Of a stretch of DNA of 64,000 nucleotides, positions 1 through 16,410 are shown one piece after another. The DNA comes from Macrobrachium rosenbergii (lineage: Eukaryota > Arthropoda > Malacostraca > Decapoda > Palaemonidae). The notes under the pieces are model-generated. The model saw only the letters and a list, made by a program, of their open reading frames with translations, had not been told where the DNA came from and did no database searches. Each line of letters opens with the position of its first letter. Position 1 is the stretch's first letter. Made by a program: the position numbers and the translations under genes. Location of the stretch: NCBI RefSeq assembly GCF_040412425.1, contig NC_089762.1:16816712-16880711 (forward strand), written 5' to 3'.

Positions 1-1647
1 ACCCAAATAGAACCCTTCGCAACTCTGAAACTTGACAATGTTTTTAGTTACGTACATGAAAACACCAAGGATATTGATCCATGCAGTATGAAATTTGAAT
101 GACCCTTGTTTTCCCGGTTAAGTGCGTTGTACATTTCGCTCTTGAACTTTAGTAATGGGTGACGTATATAATTTTAGCACACCTAAAACTGGCACAGAGT
201 CTGTTAGAATCGTTTCTTCTCTTAAATTTATGGAGTAATAATAAGACAGAAAATGTCTTAATCCACCCTCTAAAGATCATATCAACATAATCTTTTATTC
301 ACTTTTTTTTTTTTTTGCAGATGACAATAAAAGTCAAGGTTTCCTTACACATTATATATATTCTTTCGTTCATGTCTTACAGCTTCATAGACTACCTCTC
401 CTCCTACGAGAACCTTCACTTTTGGCATACCATCCCCTGCTCCAGGGTTTTTCTAGATGCTCAACTTTTTCTTTTTCTGACAGAACTGTTTTGATTTTGG
501 CATCTTTTTCATAAAGAATGAATGTTAATAATACGATACGTAACATAAATACTGGCACAAACGTTGAGTAATTATAGATATACTGCAAAAATTAGTGCTT
601 GATAGTCATCCAGTGGTGGATTATCAATATCAGTGATTTACTCTCTATGCTGTAAACCTGAAATTAATTTAGCTTTTCGATGTTAGAGATTGATAATTAT
701 TAACTATAATGATAGAACGTAATTTGAAGCCTTCTGACAATCCAATCTAGTGATTTAGCAGTTAAATTTTACATATATTTTTTGTTCATCTTCTTGCTTT
801 TGGTAATGAATCTTACAGAGTAATCTTTTTTATAGCGGTTTTTTCTTTCTCTTCTGAATTCAACAGATAACCTGTATTTAAATCATTTTTATGTTTACTT
901 ATACTTTATATTTTTTTACCAGAAAGCAATTAATTATGCCATCATTTGAGTTTATGTTATTAACAACTTGTTATAAAAAGAAATATCCAAATACAGACAG
1001 AGAGCTAACTTTTTAAAACCAATCATTGGAAATATTTTCTGACGTATAATACATAGTTTATTAGTAAGATATTGTAATGTGAATAATATAACTCATCCTC
1101 TATCCTCAATAAAGGTATAAGTTGCAGTCTTTATCGAACTACTTTTATATTTGTTTAAGCAAATCACAACAAAGACTGGAAATTTAGATTTTAGGCAAAT
1201 AGGGCCTATGGTATTGCCCATGAATGCAGAACATTCTTTGAAAACAAAACCTAACCATCATGACACAAAAATGGCAATATTTTCATCATTGGGATTATCA
1301 TAGCGTAATGAAACAAAGATGGAAATGACAAATAGAGGCAAGGATACATAAAATCCCAGGCAGAAGAGGATAGAGGGAAGGGGCATTAGGAAAATGAGAA
1401 TTCACAGAGGGAGGGACTGATTTGTAAGGATTTGAAATTATATATAAAAAAAAACTTACATGATTTCCTTAGGCAAGATATAAAGGATAGTGTTTGTATG
1501 CAAGAAATGAAGAAAAGGTGTTTAGGAGCAGTGGAAGTGGGTACCTGTGAAAACGAAACTAAGGATGCTGCATCCTTAGTTGGAACGAGGTTGATAAGAA
1601 TATCAGCAGATTATTTACAAGATGTGCATAATGACTGATATTGCTAT
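1..1647. other. Unassigned AT-rich DNA
   Basis: I see no gene here. The longest open frames (385-588 minus, 1432-1638 plus) are short, AT-biased and match no domain I recognise. A run of T lies at about 302-315. No repeat shared with the rest of the window was noticed. Confidence 0.6.
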
Positions 1648-2661
1648 TGTCACGAAGTGCATCAAGTACCTGTTTATTACACAACTAGTCACAAAATCCA
1701 AAAATTTACCTGACTTCAGCCAGATACCTGAACCCTCATAACAATAAAATTACGACTGAACACTCTAAAGGTAACAGTGATCCCTTACAACTTGCTTATC
1801 ACTTGAAATACCAAACTAGGTTTATCAAGTTATGTGTGAGGTATTGAGATATACTAGATAAAAAAAATGGCATCACTCCATCAAACAACTATAATTGGTT
1901 CCCTGGTCTTCATTCACTTCGACTGTTTAATGGAAAACAAAGCATGTCTATCACTTTGCCTATTGCACACACAAATAATCCTATTCACTGGTGGTCATAA
2001 AATGAAACACTATTTTTAAAACCTAAAATACAAAAATTTATTTCTAACTTCAAAAGTTATCATTAGAATTCACAATCTGAAAAAATTTACCATTACTTGA
2101 AAACAATACAAGATTTAATTAATTCTTAAACAAGATTAATTCACAAAACTTTAATTTATCAAGAAATTACATTAACTAAGCAAAATTCAAACTATTAAGA
2201 TTTAGTCAAGATTTGAAAAAGAAATCTTAACAAATGAAATTCAAATCAAGTATGCAATGTTAAAGTATCAACATACGTAAAATGCTAAGTAAATAAATGT
2301 TAAATCACCAAAACAAAAGTTAGGGTAAAACTATGAAATTGTGAACACTAAAACACAAAAAATGGTAAAACAAGAACATACAAAAAATGCACAAAAGGTT
2401 TATCAATAATAATTTCACTAAGGCAAAATCTCTTTAAAGTTTCTATCTTTTTACCATGGTAAAAATAAGTAAAAAACCACTTTACATTATACAAGTTTCT
2501 GAACACTTTTACAAAACTCTTGCTGCAGCAGAAACACACTTTTTATCTAAGGCGCCATTACACTTATTTTACACTTTCTTGTACTAAGACCTCAGAAAGA
2601 TACACACTTTAATAGCGACCACACCAAATCTGCTATATTGTAAATTTTACTCTCCTCTGAA

Positions 2662-2664
<3 letters not shown>
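1648..2664. other. Unassigned; possible minus-strand LTR terminus at 1648
   Basis: At 1648 the plus strand begins TGTCACGAAG, so the minus strand ends CTTCGTGACA. A minus-strand AATAAA lies just inside it (plus TTTATT at 1673-1678). A TG...CA end with a polyadenylation signal nearby is what the 3' end of an LTR looks like. I could not find the matching other end, a target duplication or any coding remnant, so this is only a hint. The rest of the stretch is AT-rich and open-frame-poor. Confidence 0.15.

Positions 2665-2725
<61 letters not shown>
2665..2725. repeat. (GA)n microsatellite
   Basis: An uninterrupted AG dinucleotide run of about 30 units. It creates the spurious serine-leucine frame at 2592-2921 minus. 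Confidence 0.98.
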
Positions 2726-5562
<2,837 letters not shown>

Positions 5563-6900
5563 AAGACTTAACAGGAGCTCTGTCCACCTAACTATGGGCG
5601 CCCCCGCCCAGGTACAATAACTGTCCAATCGAAAGTTCAGTAAGGGCCAGCTCCAAAATCATAGCAAACCGTATGAATTAGATATGAAAATTATTTGTCT
5701 CATACGCACGATTGTTATTCAAATACACTGTTCATTATAGAACGCATCACTTCACATCTTGCATTCTGGATGGCTTGCATCTGTACAACCCCATGCTTCT
5801 CTTCACATCTTGAATTCCTGGCGATCCAACTATGCTGAACAGCCTGCGACTGCACAAGCCCATGTTGAATGTGGCGCCCACAAATCCTTTGCACCAAACA
5901 GATGTCTCCCAGCAACGACAGCGATTTGTAGACGTCCTGCCCGACATCTCTCCAAAAACCCATGGATCCTCTCATGAAGGCGCACACGTAGAAACCTGCA
6001 GGTGTAACGTAGACGGCCCCCATATCTAACTTGTATCAGTTGAGGATCACAGAAGTCATTCATAAGGCACTGCTGTGAGGAGGTGGTGTATAACGTAAGA
6101 TGGTCATGTCGACAGTCAACCAAAAAGGTAACTAGTCTACTCACTATGCCATACTATTACAGAACCATTAAACCCACTAGGGAAAGGTCACATGATAAAA
6201 CAGTGAAATGTTCCAAATTACTAACTGTAATTTCCACAATCAACCCTCTATCAGGTACACTAACTTTAGATACTACCCATACCAATTCTTCCCAGTAAAA
6301 ACTACCTGAGAACCATACTAATATACTGAATTCATTAAAGGCAATTCTAAACATCCAAGAGGTAAAATCTCGTAAAGTCATCAAAGTTTTACCCTGGTTA
6401 GCAAATACTGTCAATACCTGCTAATTCTAAACAAAATAGCAATTGACATGTCAGCAATCGCTCCTATGATCATAACAATTACAGTTACCAATGGCGCAGC
6501 CCTCTTATTCCTTCTAAAAGAGAACTGAACAAAATTTAAATTTGGAAGTCATATTAAAGTCTTCCTAATCCTATCCTGAACCCTAAATGATTTGCCCAAA
6601 CCCATAACAGATCAGACCGATTCCATCCGATATACTAATTACCCAAAAATAAAAAAAAATCCTAAGCCACAGAACTTTATTCTGAAACTCTGTACTCAAA
6701 GATATTGCGTCAGACGAACGCTACACATCATAGTATTCTTACATAATAACACATGGGCCTAATCTCACTACGAAATTAGCCCATGCCACGACTTCCAAAG
6801 TCATGTGAATACGAGACTTCAGCATAAAAAAGAAAAGAAAGATTCTCTAAGATACCCGATCTCGAAACGGGAAAGAAAAAACAAACAAACAAAACAAAAG
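5563..6900 (-). other. Region between integrase tail and 3' LTR; possible third-gene remnant
   Basis: In gypsy-like elements this position holds nothing or an env-like gene. On the minus strand there is a short frame at about 6540-6420 with a basic cluster (RRNKR) directly followed by a ~24-residue hydrophobic stretch. Other open frames lie at 6414-6157 and 6023-5715 (102 codons, Cys-containing). The basic-plus-hydrophobic layout would suit a cleavage site and fusion peptide, or simply a membrane anchor. I do not recognise the frames by sequence, and they are interrupted by stops, so an envelope origin is a guess. Confidence 0.25.
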
Positions 6901-7149
6901 AAATTCATATATCTATAAAACCCTATGGTATTTCGCACTTAATTTTAATTAAGTATTGCAACACATAAGGGCAAAAACTGAACTTGGACAATTAAAGATC
7001 TGTATAACTCTATGTGCCAACGTCCTCCCCAGTTAAAAAAATTACAAGTTACACCTACTTAAAACCCACTAAAAAACAAAGACAGAGAAAAAAGGAAAAA
7101 AATTATCATACCCACCACACACCACAGGAATTAGCTCATAAGATTCCCA

Positions 7150-7392
7150 TTAACCTGTCTTTTTAATTTTAGATATATGTCTCAAACGAGACACACCCGT
7201 GTTCTCATCTAGAACAACAAATCTATTCCCCTCCTTTACTTCTACAACACGAAAAGGACCTTCATATTTAGGACCTAGCTCATAGTTCAACTGATTTCTG
7301 ACATTTATTTTCACAAATACCCTATCTCCCACAGCAACTTTAACTCTATCCGGCTTTTGCTGGCTCCTATCTACCATGTCCCGTGTTTTCAT
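7150..7392 (-). pseudogene. pol: Integrase C-terminal GPY/F-type domain fragment
   Basis: An 80-residue frame carrying VAVGDRVFVKINVRNQ and then LGPKYEGPFRVVEV. This is the typical SH3-like, DNA-binding tail of Ty3/gypsy integrases (GPY/F motif). It ends at an in-frame stop after KIKKTG, which is probably the natural end of pol. It is separated from the integrase core upstream by a frame change at about 7390. Confidence 0.85.
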
Positions 7393-8076
7393 TTCAAGAT
7401 TCCTAGCAAGACGTGCATATCTCTCTTCACTGTTAACACGAGTGCTTTAACTGTCTCATCCCCCGATGGAACAGGCAACATATCGAATGCACCCAATGTT
7501 GGGTAACCAAACAGCGCTTCATTGGGAGACATTCCAATGGCATCACTAACCATGGAACTAATGCTATGCTGCACCTGTGGAATATATCAATCCCAATTTA
7601 CATCGTTTCTACCTAAGGTTATCCGAAGAGCTTCAAGGACCTTCCCATTTGCCTGTTCACACAGCCCATTAGCTTCTGGCCTACAGAGAATAATAGTGAC
7701 CTTCCGAATGCCCATTACACCAGCAAGACACTCTTAACGTCTGGTTCACAAATTCCCTCCCATTACCTGTAATCAACACCTCAGTAACCCCATAACAACA
7801 AATATACCCATTAAAGAATGCGACTGCCACCTCTTCCGCTGTTTTATGCTTTAACGGAAAAATCTCTACAAACCTAGTTAACTCATCAACAACCACCAAC
7901 AGGTGCCTATGGCCATAACTATATTCACAAAAAATGCTTAACAGATCCATACAGACCCCAGCCCAAGGCCTGCTAGGAATCAGGAATGAACCCAATTTAC
8001 AAGAAATGACCATCGATGGCTTATACACATTACAAACTGAACAACCCCTTACAAAGCCTTCCACTGACATGAGCAT
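7389..8076 (-). pseudogene. pol: Integrase core, frameshifted, one catalytic Asp replaced
   Basis: On the minus strand the segment from 8076 begins with a CSVCN remnant of the HHCC zinc finger. The catalytic core follows: the first Asp is in HLLVVVDELTRF. The second should be in a DNGREF-like motif but reads GNGREF, so Asp is replaced by Gly. The third acidic residue sits in CEQANGKVLEAL after a frameshift near 7690. An in-frame TGA follows at about 7597, and a further part (SPNEALFGYPTLGAFD, 7389-7574) is in the same frame beyond it. The enzyme would join element DNA to the host chromosome, but this copy is inactive by both shift and active-site loss. Confidence 0.9.
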
Positions 8077-8099
8077 ATTCTTCCAATGAATTGTCCCCG

Positions 8100-8635
8100 T
8101 ATATTCCGATACGTCTTCTCAGTACCCAAGAGCAACACTTTAAAATGTACTAAACTAGACGCTACAGCAAAAGCTTCTTTGTCCACTACTGACCATAACC
8201 ATTCATTACTACCCTGTGTCTTAAACTTCCTACTGTAAAATGCAATCGGATGGAGTCTTCCATCAAACTTCTGCCTATGGCATGCCCCTATACATCATAA
8301 CTAGCGTCCGTTACCAACGTGAAAGGACGTTCCAAATCAGGAAACTTCAACACTGGGGGATTTACCAAGGCATCCTTAACCTTCTGAAAAGCTACTTGCT
8401 GTCCATCTCCCCATACAGACTGCACATCATCCCTCAGGACATCTGTCAAGGGAGATGCTAGAATAGAAAATCCTTTCACAAACATATGGAAAAATCCAGC
8501 CATGCCTAAGAATGACCGAATCTGCTTCTTATTCTTTGGAGTAGCAAAATCCACAATTGCCCTAACTTTATCACCATTCACTCTTACACCCTCTTTAGAA
8601 ATGACATGGCCCAAATATACTATCTGCCTCTTCAA
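8100..8635 (-). pseudogene. pol: RT C-terminal part and RNase H fragment
   Basis: The frame 8635-8288 reads KRQIVYLGHVISKEG, then RSFLGMAGFF, then PFTLVTDASYDV. These are the RT connection and the start of gypsy RNase H with its first Asp. After a shift near 8288 the RNase H continues as LHPIAFYSRKFK and NEWLWSVVDKEAFAVA. The palm and fingers of RT, including the YxDD site, are absent because the sequence joins directly to protease-region DNA at about 8635-8650. The fragment therefore cannot reverse-transcribe. Confidence 0.9.
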
Positions 8636-9114
8636 AAAATTACACTTAGCTAACTTTTATGAACCAAGATTTTCCATCTCCGACATGCTGGATGACCCAG
8701 CAACAACGTTTTCCCCAAAGCAGCCCCATAAGCAAACCAAAAATGGTTTTGTAAAAGTTCTACCCCCAAGAGATAAATCTATATCTACGTTTCCCAAAAC
8801 CCGTAACCTTTTTGCTTGAACATCACATACAGTCTCTTTAACAGGTCTCAAAGAACGATTGGAAACTATCTGCCTCTTCAAAAAATTACACTTAGCTAAC
8901 TTTTATGAACCAAGATTTTCCATCTCTGACATGCTGGATGACCCAGCAACAACGTTTTCTCCAAAGCAGCCCCTCAAGCAAACCAAAAATGGTTTTGTAA
9001 AAGTTCTACCCCCAAGAGATAAATCTACAGTACATCTACATATCCCAAAACCCGTAACCTTTATGCTTGAACATCACATACAGTCTCTTTAGCAGGTCTC
9101 AAAGAACGATCGGA
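8619..9114 (-). repeat. 246-251 bp tandem duplication spanning the protease/RT junction
   Basis: The segment 8619-8864 is repeated at 8865-9114 with few differences (compare ACTATCTGCCTCTTC at 8619 and 8865, and CATCACATACAGTCTC at 8821 and 9072). Each copy joins protease-region coding sequence to the RT piece CNFLKRQIV, and only the copy nearest RT continues into YLGHV. The RT deletion therefore came first and the duplication after it. Confidence 0.9.
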
Positions 9115-9645
9115 AAACATTGACCGGAACAACTCATAATTCGTCAAATTAATAGATACGCCTGTATCTATAAAAACCCTTACATTTATCCTATGCACAG
9201 GCCCTTTTACCACTGGCTTTGACCCTGAGGTTTCTCTCAGAAGTCCTATATCCCAAGAAACACCCATCCAGTTTTCCCTTGCAACTGATCGGTCTTTAGA
9301 CAATGCCCGCCGATCACAAGATCCCCTCAAAAAATCTATGTGAGGAATTGTCTTACACAAGCTACCAAAATTCTGAAATGCAGGCCTACCATTATACTGT
9401 CCCCGAGACGGACAAGACCGCCAAGGATGACCATAACTCTTACAACTGCCACAATATTTAACACGGCAAAATCTCTTAATGTGTCCCTCCATATTACAGT
9501 TAAAGCAATGAACCCATGGGGACCAAGAACTCAAACCCACCATCGACCTTTGGCCATTCCGAACTTCAACAAAACCCTTCAAACTGTGGACTGAATCTCC
9601 ACGCCCTACACAACCTATAGGTTGACCTAAGGAATCTCTGATCAC
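9061..9645 (-). pseudogene. gag-pol: Nucleocapsid zinc knuckles and aspartic protease fragment
   Basis: A 194-codon open frame. Two CCHC knuckles with C-x2-C-x4-H-x4-C spacing are visible: CFNCNMEGHIKRFC and CGSCKSYGHPWRSC. These bind element RNA in the particle. The retropepsin-type active site VFIDTGVSINL follows about 90 residues later, and the protease would mature the polyprotein. The remaining protease continues into the duplicated block at 8619-9114. Upstream gag (capsid) is not recognisable. Confidence 0.88.
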
Positions 9646-9870
9646 TATTTCCTCTCGTCATTTTTGCAGCTTTCTTCTTCATGATCAAATCCGTTAACTT
9701 ATTCTTGGCTAATCACACATGCAAAATTTCCCAAGTCCTGCAAAAGCACACCCCTTACAGAAAAAACAAAAGAAAAAACAATTTTCCATGAAAGAATTCC
9801 CTCACAACAAGAAACCCAGAATGTTAATTCCCTTTACTCTAACAATTAATCCACAAAAATAAAAAAAGTA
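9646..9870. other. Unassigned, presumably decayed gag
   Basis: AT-rich sequence upstream (minus sense) of the zinc knuckles. No capsid-like frame is visible. Confidence 0.4.
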
Positions 9871-10038
9871 CTAATTAAACCACAATTAAATTCAAAATTA
9901 ATTAAACTCACAATTAAATCCAAAATTAACTAAACCCACAATTAAATTCAAAATTAATTAAACCCAAAATTAAATTCAAAATTAATTAAACCCAAAATTA
10001 AATTCAAAACTAATTAAACCCAATATTAAATCCAAAAT
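9871..10038. repeat. 28-bp minisatellite, about six copies
   Basis: Tandem copies of a 28-bp unit built from AATTAAATTCAAAATT and AATTAAACCCA, with a few substitutions between copies. It lies inside the gypsy-type element, in the gag/leader region. Confidence 0.9.
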
Positions 10039-10203
10039 CCCATGTGGAAAAAAAATGGGCGGACTGAGTGCACAGCTGACCGCAAAGTAGGTCAAGATGA
10101 ACTTCACGTCTTCATGGGCAAACTAAAAACCACTCAGTCTCCCCTCCAAGTAAAAAGAATGGGAATCTGCCCTCACGTAAAGAAAATGGGACTCGAGCAA
10201 ATG

Positions 10204-10206
<3 letters not shown>
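10039..10206. other. Unassigned element leader sequence
   Basis: Short stretch between minisatellite and GA repeat; nothing recognised. Confidence 0.4.

Positions 10207-10277
<71 letters not shown>
10207..10277. repeat. (GA)n microsatellite
   Basis: About 35 AG units inside the gypsy-type element. It produces arginine-glutamate and serine-leucine shadow frames. Confidence 0.98.
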
Positions 10278-10282
<5 letters not shown>

Positions 10283-10906
10283 GAATTCGTTCCCCTCCCT
10301 CAGTGCAATACCTCCCCGTCACCCCATCCAAGGATTGCCGAAGCACACAGAAAAAAAGCTGAGTGCAAAACTTCGAAGACACATCCGCCTCTCTTGTCAC
10401 CAAGGCCAAGATTGCTGAGTAAGCTTACAGCAAACACTTCTATCTTTTCATACACGCAAGTATGCACACAAAATAAGACACGTGTGTAATTATAAAAAAA
10501 AAATGTTTAAACCTAAGAAATGTATACACACTTGCGTAAGAAATGTTTACTCACAGTAACTCAACAAATGTCAAATAAAATTATTTCCCAATAATCAAAG
10601 CTGCCAGAGGCAATACAATAACAAAATTCTCCCTTTATTAAACCCTAAACTCCAATGCAAACTGCCGATTGCTATATATAAAAAAAAATATAAGCCACAC
10701 CCAAAATTCAAGTGCGCTGCCTCTAGGATGGCACAGAATGCGAGAAACTCCGCCCAAACTAATGATGTCACTACAACCCCCGCCCAAAAATTAGATGTGG
10801 TGTAATAAAAAGAAACAATCCAATCTGACATTAAAATTAACAATAAAAAAAATTATAACACTTACTCACGCCCCTGCTTGATGGTGCGAGAATCTTCTCA
10901 CCAAAG

Positions 10907-10912
<6 letters not shown>
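10278..10912. other. Unassigned part of the element's internal region
   Basis: No recognisable coding capacity on either strand. By position it should be untranslated leader or lost gag. Confidence 0.4.

Positions 10913-10958
<46 letters not shown>
10913..10958. repeat. (GA)n microsatellite
   Basis: About 23 AG units inside the gypsy-type element's leader. Confidence 0.98.
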
Positions 10959-10961
<3 letters not shown>

Positions 10962-11322
10962 CACTTGCGCATTTTCGCGTGTTTTACCACACACAAGCGG
11001 TCAAGATACCACAATTACACACACTGCGCACATTATACATACCTAAACATTCCCCAATATGAACTAAAGCCCAGAAATCCTAACACATTAAAACTTTGCG
11101 CCCCATGACGCATCATTAAACACTCACAGACTCGCGCTCGAGAAACACTGACTCGAGTGAGTTTCAACATCAGCTAAGCTGAATCGCTAAACCATCAAAG
11201 TCCTATTCTGAGATGCCAATACCAGTATTAATAAGATGTCTCTTCGGAAGCGTAACATAACCCTATCTATTTATCTACTCCACTATCAATTCATGTCTAA
11301 CACCACTGCCAACCACTGTTAA

Positions 11323-12307
11323 TCACCCTATCCCCAGGTCAAATAGGGTCATATTCTATTGCTTACCTGTTTTAAGAACAGCATCAATCATCTTACTTTT
11401 CTAAGATTCTCTGGTAGCGATGGCCCATCCTGAGTCAGCAAATTCATTCTCCCTCATTGACTCCTCTCACTGAACCTATTCTTAAACAAAGGCCTACTGG
11501 AACTGAACAATGATGTACAAAACTAGACTTTATTTGCAAATTTAACTAAATTAAAGTAATCCAGCAAAAGCTACGATCATGAAATAGAGTGAATTCCACC
11601 CCTATAATTGGGAATCATCACTAGAGGAAATTCTGATTCACAAACATTCAGATTAATGATTCTAAACTAACTAATACTAGTGACTAACACCCTGGTCACC
11701 AAACAAAGTAAAAAGGTCATAATTATTCTAGACCAAAATAAATGTCATATAGTATGTAAAAGAACACCACTTCCAAAATATTTGTCCTCTCAGGATGAAC
11801 CCAGAATTCCTGTTAAAAGAAACATATCATATATTAAAACCTGAAATGGTGTTACTTGACATCAATATTCAAAACAGAAAAATGTACAGTGGAGAACAGA
11901 ACAGGAAAATGCATAATGGAGACACAGAGGAATTTCACTGCAGCACAACTGGTTAATTTCCACATAATGTCTGGAAAAGATGTGTTAATGAGTTATGGTA
12001 CTCACTTTTCTATGGCCTCAAATAAGGTATTTTCATGATGGTAGTTCTTAAAACACTGCACCACAAACAAATCAGACCCAGTCACAAAATGAAGCTCCCC
12101 TGTGAGTGACTGTTCCTCTGATAATATACCATTAGAGTGTGCAATACACATATGCACTCACACTGTCTCCATGCACCTAAGCCATGATCAAGTAAGCACA
12201 AATGCATGAGTCAGATACCCGTTGTATATAAGTGTGTAAACCTCCAACATCAACACAAATGCACCTGGGGCAGATGTATTTCTGACAGGCCAGCACATAG
12301 TTCTTCA
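11323..12307 (-). repeat. 5' LTR of the gypsy-type element
   Basis: This is the longer LTR copy (985 bp). On the minus strand it starts TGAAGAACTATGTGC, as the 3' copy does. Its other end reads GGGGATAGGGTGA, so the canonical final CA is mutated in this copy. A minus-strand AATAAA is at plus 11529-11534. It contains about 130 bp (about 11555-11685) absent from the 3' LTR. The many substitutions and indels between the two LTRs indicate an old insertion. Confidence 0.9.
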
Positions 12308-12321
12308 CATATGTAAATTAC

Positions 12322-12457
<136 letters not shown>

Positions 12458-12462
12458 CATAT

Positions 12463-12629
12463 ATTATGCCCTATTATACAAGGTCAGATATGGTCACAGC
12501 CATCTTCCACATCTGTTATAAGATCAATGTCATAATCAACTTACATCTCAAAGATACCACAGTAGCGATGGCTGACCTGCTCACTGGGTAAGGCATTTTC
12601 TCGCTCTCTCATAGCTCACTTGTGCAACT

Positions 12630-12714
<85 letters not shown>

Positions 12715-12830
12715 ATGATCAACCCTCTCTCTCTCTCTCTTCTTATCCATGTCACTAACTGAACTAAGGAAGAACTGCAAAACATGTCTACAAAAATATA
12801 ATTTATTCAGTGGTCTACATGGCAAATAGA
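12463..12830 (-). repeat. Diverged relic resembling the 3' end of the same LTR type
   Basis: The order of landmarks matches the LTR at 4732 and 11323: a near-palindromic end (TGCCCTATT ... AGGTCAGATATGGTC), then GTAGCGATGG, then a minus-strand AATAAA (plus TTTATT at 12802-12807). It is interrupted by (CT)n, (CA)n and (CT)n at 12633-12741. Similarity is patchy, so a related but different LTR family or coincidence remains possible. The other boundary was not found. Confidence 0.4.
12633..12741. repeat. (CT)n-(CA)n-(CT)n compound microsatellite
   Basis: CT at 12633-12690, CA at 12691-12714 and CT at about 12725-12741. Confidence 0.97.
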
Positions 12831-14217
<1,387 letters not shown>

Positions 14218-14275
14218 TGGGAATCGAACTCTGACCTGTTAGGTCAGGGTGAGGTTAACGTAAACCATTACCCCA
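14218..14275 (-). repeat. Possible tRNA-derived SINE fragment
   Basis: On the minus strand the stretch contains GAGTTCGATTCCC, an almost ideal pol III B box. About 30 bases upstream is a weaker A-box-like word (TAATGGTTTACG). A folded tRNA arm set is not convincing, and the body and tail are unassigned. The layout (A box, B box, then a body towards lower coordinates) matches the other SINEs in this window. Confidence 0.35.
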
Positions 14276-14325
14276 AAAAGAAGGATACATAACAATAAGC
14301 CTGTTTAATTATTTTTTACACACAT

Positions 14326-14346
14326 TATATATACTGTATATATATG

Positions 14347-14444
<98 letters not shown>

Positions 14445-14446
14445 CA
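14326..14446. repeat. (TA)n microsatellite
   Basis: TA run with a few TATG and CATA interruptions. It makes isoleucine-tyrosine shadow frames on both strands. Confidence 0.97.
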
Positions 14447-16330
14447 CATACATATCCGTCGAATATAGATACATCTTACTGTACTTGGAAAAAACGAGAA
14501 TTCGAGAAATTAAAATATCTTTGTTGGCTTAATATTAAAGAATTATTATTATTATCGAGTAAAATCTTTGTTCCAAATAATGTCTACTAGTACATCATCT
14601 GGCAGTCAACAAAGATTAGGACTTTCTTATACGTGTTAACAACGTGCCTTAAATGTACAAAGGGATTTATCGTTTATTCTTTGCTTCCTGTACATGAAAT
14701 ACAGTATTACATAAGCTGGCCTTTGCCACGTCATTTTGCACTGGAGATACCCAAATTAGGCCCATTGCACTGGAAAAGTTGCTTGAAATATGCTTGTCAG
14801 ACGCATTTATTAATCTTTCAAGTTTGTGCTTTGTAAAACATAGTAAAGTATGACTGTAAATCACAAGAAAGGAACCCTTTCTACATTTCGTTACATCTTC
14901 GTAAACTTGGAAATGAACGAGACATTCTTCATACCTGCAATCGGACCAAATTACAGATGATGAGGTTAAAAAAGCGAAATTCATCGTGATCTCAACTTCT
15001 GGCAAACTTATAAAATTAACTGTTTTTACCTGGGAGTTATTCGGATTTTTGGTAAAGCATGTTGAATGATGGTATATAAGCTAACCTTGTATTAAACATC
15101 ATACTTCCTTATGTTGTAAAAATTATAATGGAAGAAGTATGAAGAAGAAATGTATTAAAAAATCTTGCATACTTTCATGTGTTAATATCACGCTAGAACC
15201 TTATCCAGCTTTTCTACCTTATCTACTTGAAGATCATGATACAACGCCCTAGCTTATTGTGCAAGCGAGTAGAACTGATGTAAATACAAAAACAATTTTG
15301 AATGCGTTTACATCTAAATCTCTCAAAGTCTTGGAAAACAATTTTTAGCCCACTCTGTTGTAATCAATGCTTTTGTGTGATCTTCATATAAAACGAAAAT
15401 CAAACTAGATAGTAAGATAGTTAGAAATGTAAACTTAATGGTACTCTTCTTGTTATTACACGTCAAATAATTATGGACAAGTAACTTAATAATTATGCAG
15501 GTTTGTTGCAAGACATATTTATTTACACGTGCGTCAAGTGACGTTTGGCTATAATGTCAAATCACTAAACTAATCCAATGATCATCAGCTTTTTATGCAA
15601 AGAAGAATGGTTAACACAAGAAAAAAACACCAAATAAAACAAGAGAATAACATGCATCGTTCCAGTGCTTGGAAGAGTGCTAATTCTGTGAGAGAACAAT
15701 ATTCGTGCCTCTGTCAACGACAAACCTTATACATAATTATGCACGTATGTAAAATCCTGATATGTGGAAGTTACAAAGAATGATCACCATAAAATTGTGA
15801 TTAGTAAGACACGGAATTTCACCATAAAAACTAGGAAACCTGTTTACTTTCATGGAATAAAGGGTGTACAAGGGCAACAGTCCGTGCTGGCATAAGGCCA
15901 GCTTAAACTAACAACAATAATTGTCATAAAATGCTCATTTCTTTTAGGATTGCAAGCTTTTTTTTTCACAGAAATCTTAAAAGATACACTTATCTTTTAT
16001 CAAATAAGGATAAAATGAATCTGCTGCCTGAAAGGTGATAGATCAAGGAGATAAAAAAATGATGAACCGAACCGAGCAATCAAAAGACTACTGATTTCCG
16101 CAGAATGAATATGGAACCAGGTTGTTGTTATTGTAATAAGGGCCCATTTTCAAAATAATAATAATTTTTTTTTTTTTTTGCTTTGGAAGTCTCAACTTTT
16201 CTTCAGTTATTACTACTACTTTCATGTTTCAATGGAATTATGACAATCTAACAAAACAACTCAAAATATATTAAGTTGAATTCTGCAGTTAAAAACAAAA
16301 TATTCTAACTTTAATAATAATAAAATAACA
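14447..16330. other. Unassigned AT-rich DNA
   Basis: Short frames (for example 14667-15005 minus, 15323-15511 minus) have no recognisable domains. No repeat shared with the rest of the window was noticed. Confidence 0.5.
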
Positions 16331-16374
16331 ATCTATTATATTAATTTCGTTGGCTGCCTTTCTGCCTGTGTTGT

Positions 16375-16377
16375 GTG

Positions 16378-16410
<33 letters not shown>
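16375..16410. repeat. (GT)n followed by C/T-rich tract
   Basis: GT repeat followed to about 16570 by a strongly pyrimidine-rich plus strand. The matching GT repeat in the second unit is at about 16940-16965. Confidence 0.9.

Noticed and set aside
5759..6298. Plus-strand host genes in the GC-richer part of the gypsy element
   Set aside because: The frames are short, overlap minus-strand frames of similar length and lie inside the retrotransposon's internal region.
10042..10409. Arg-Glu and Ser-Leu repeat frames (also at 2592, 10878, 12628, 28710, 45253, 45853)
   Set aside because: Translations of (GA)n/(CT)n repeats.
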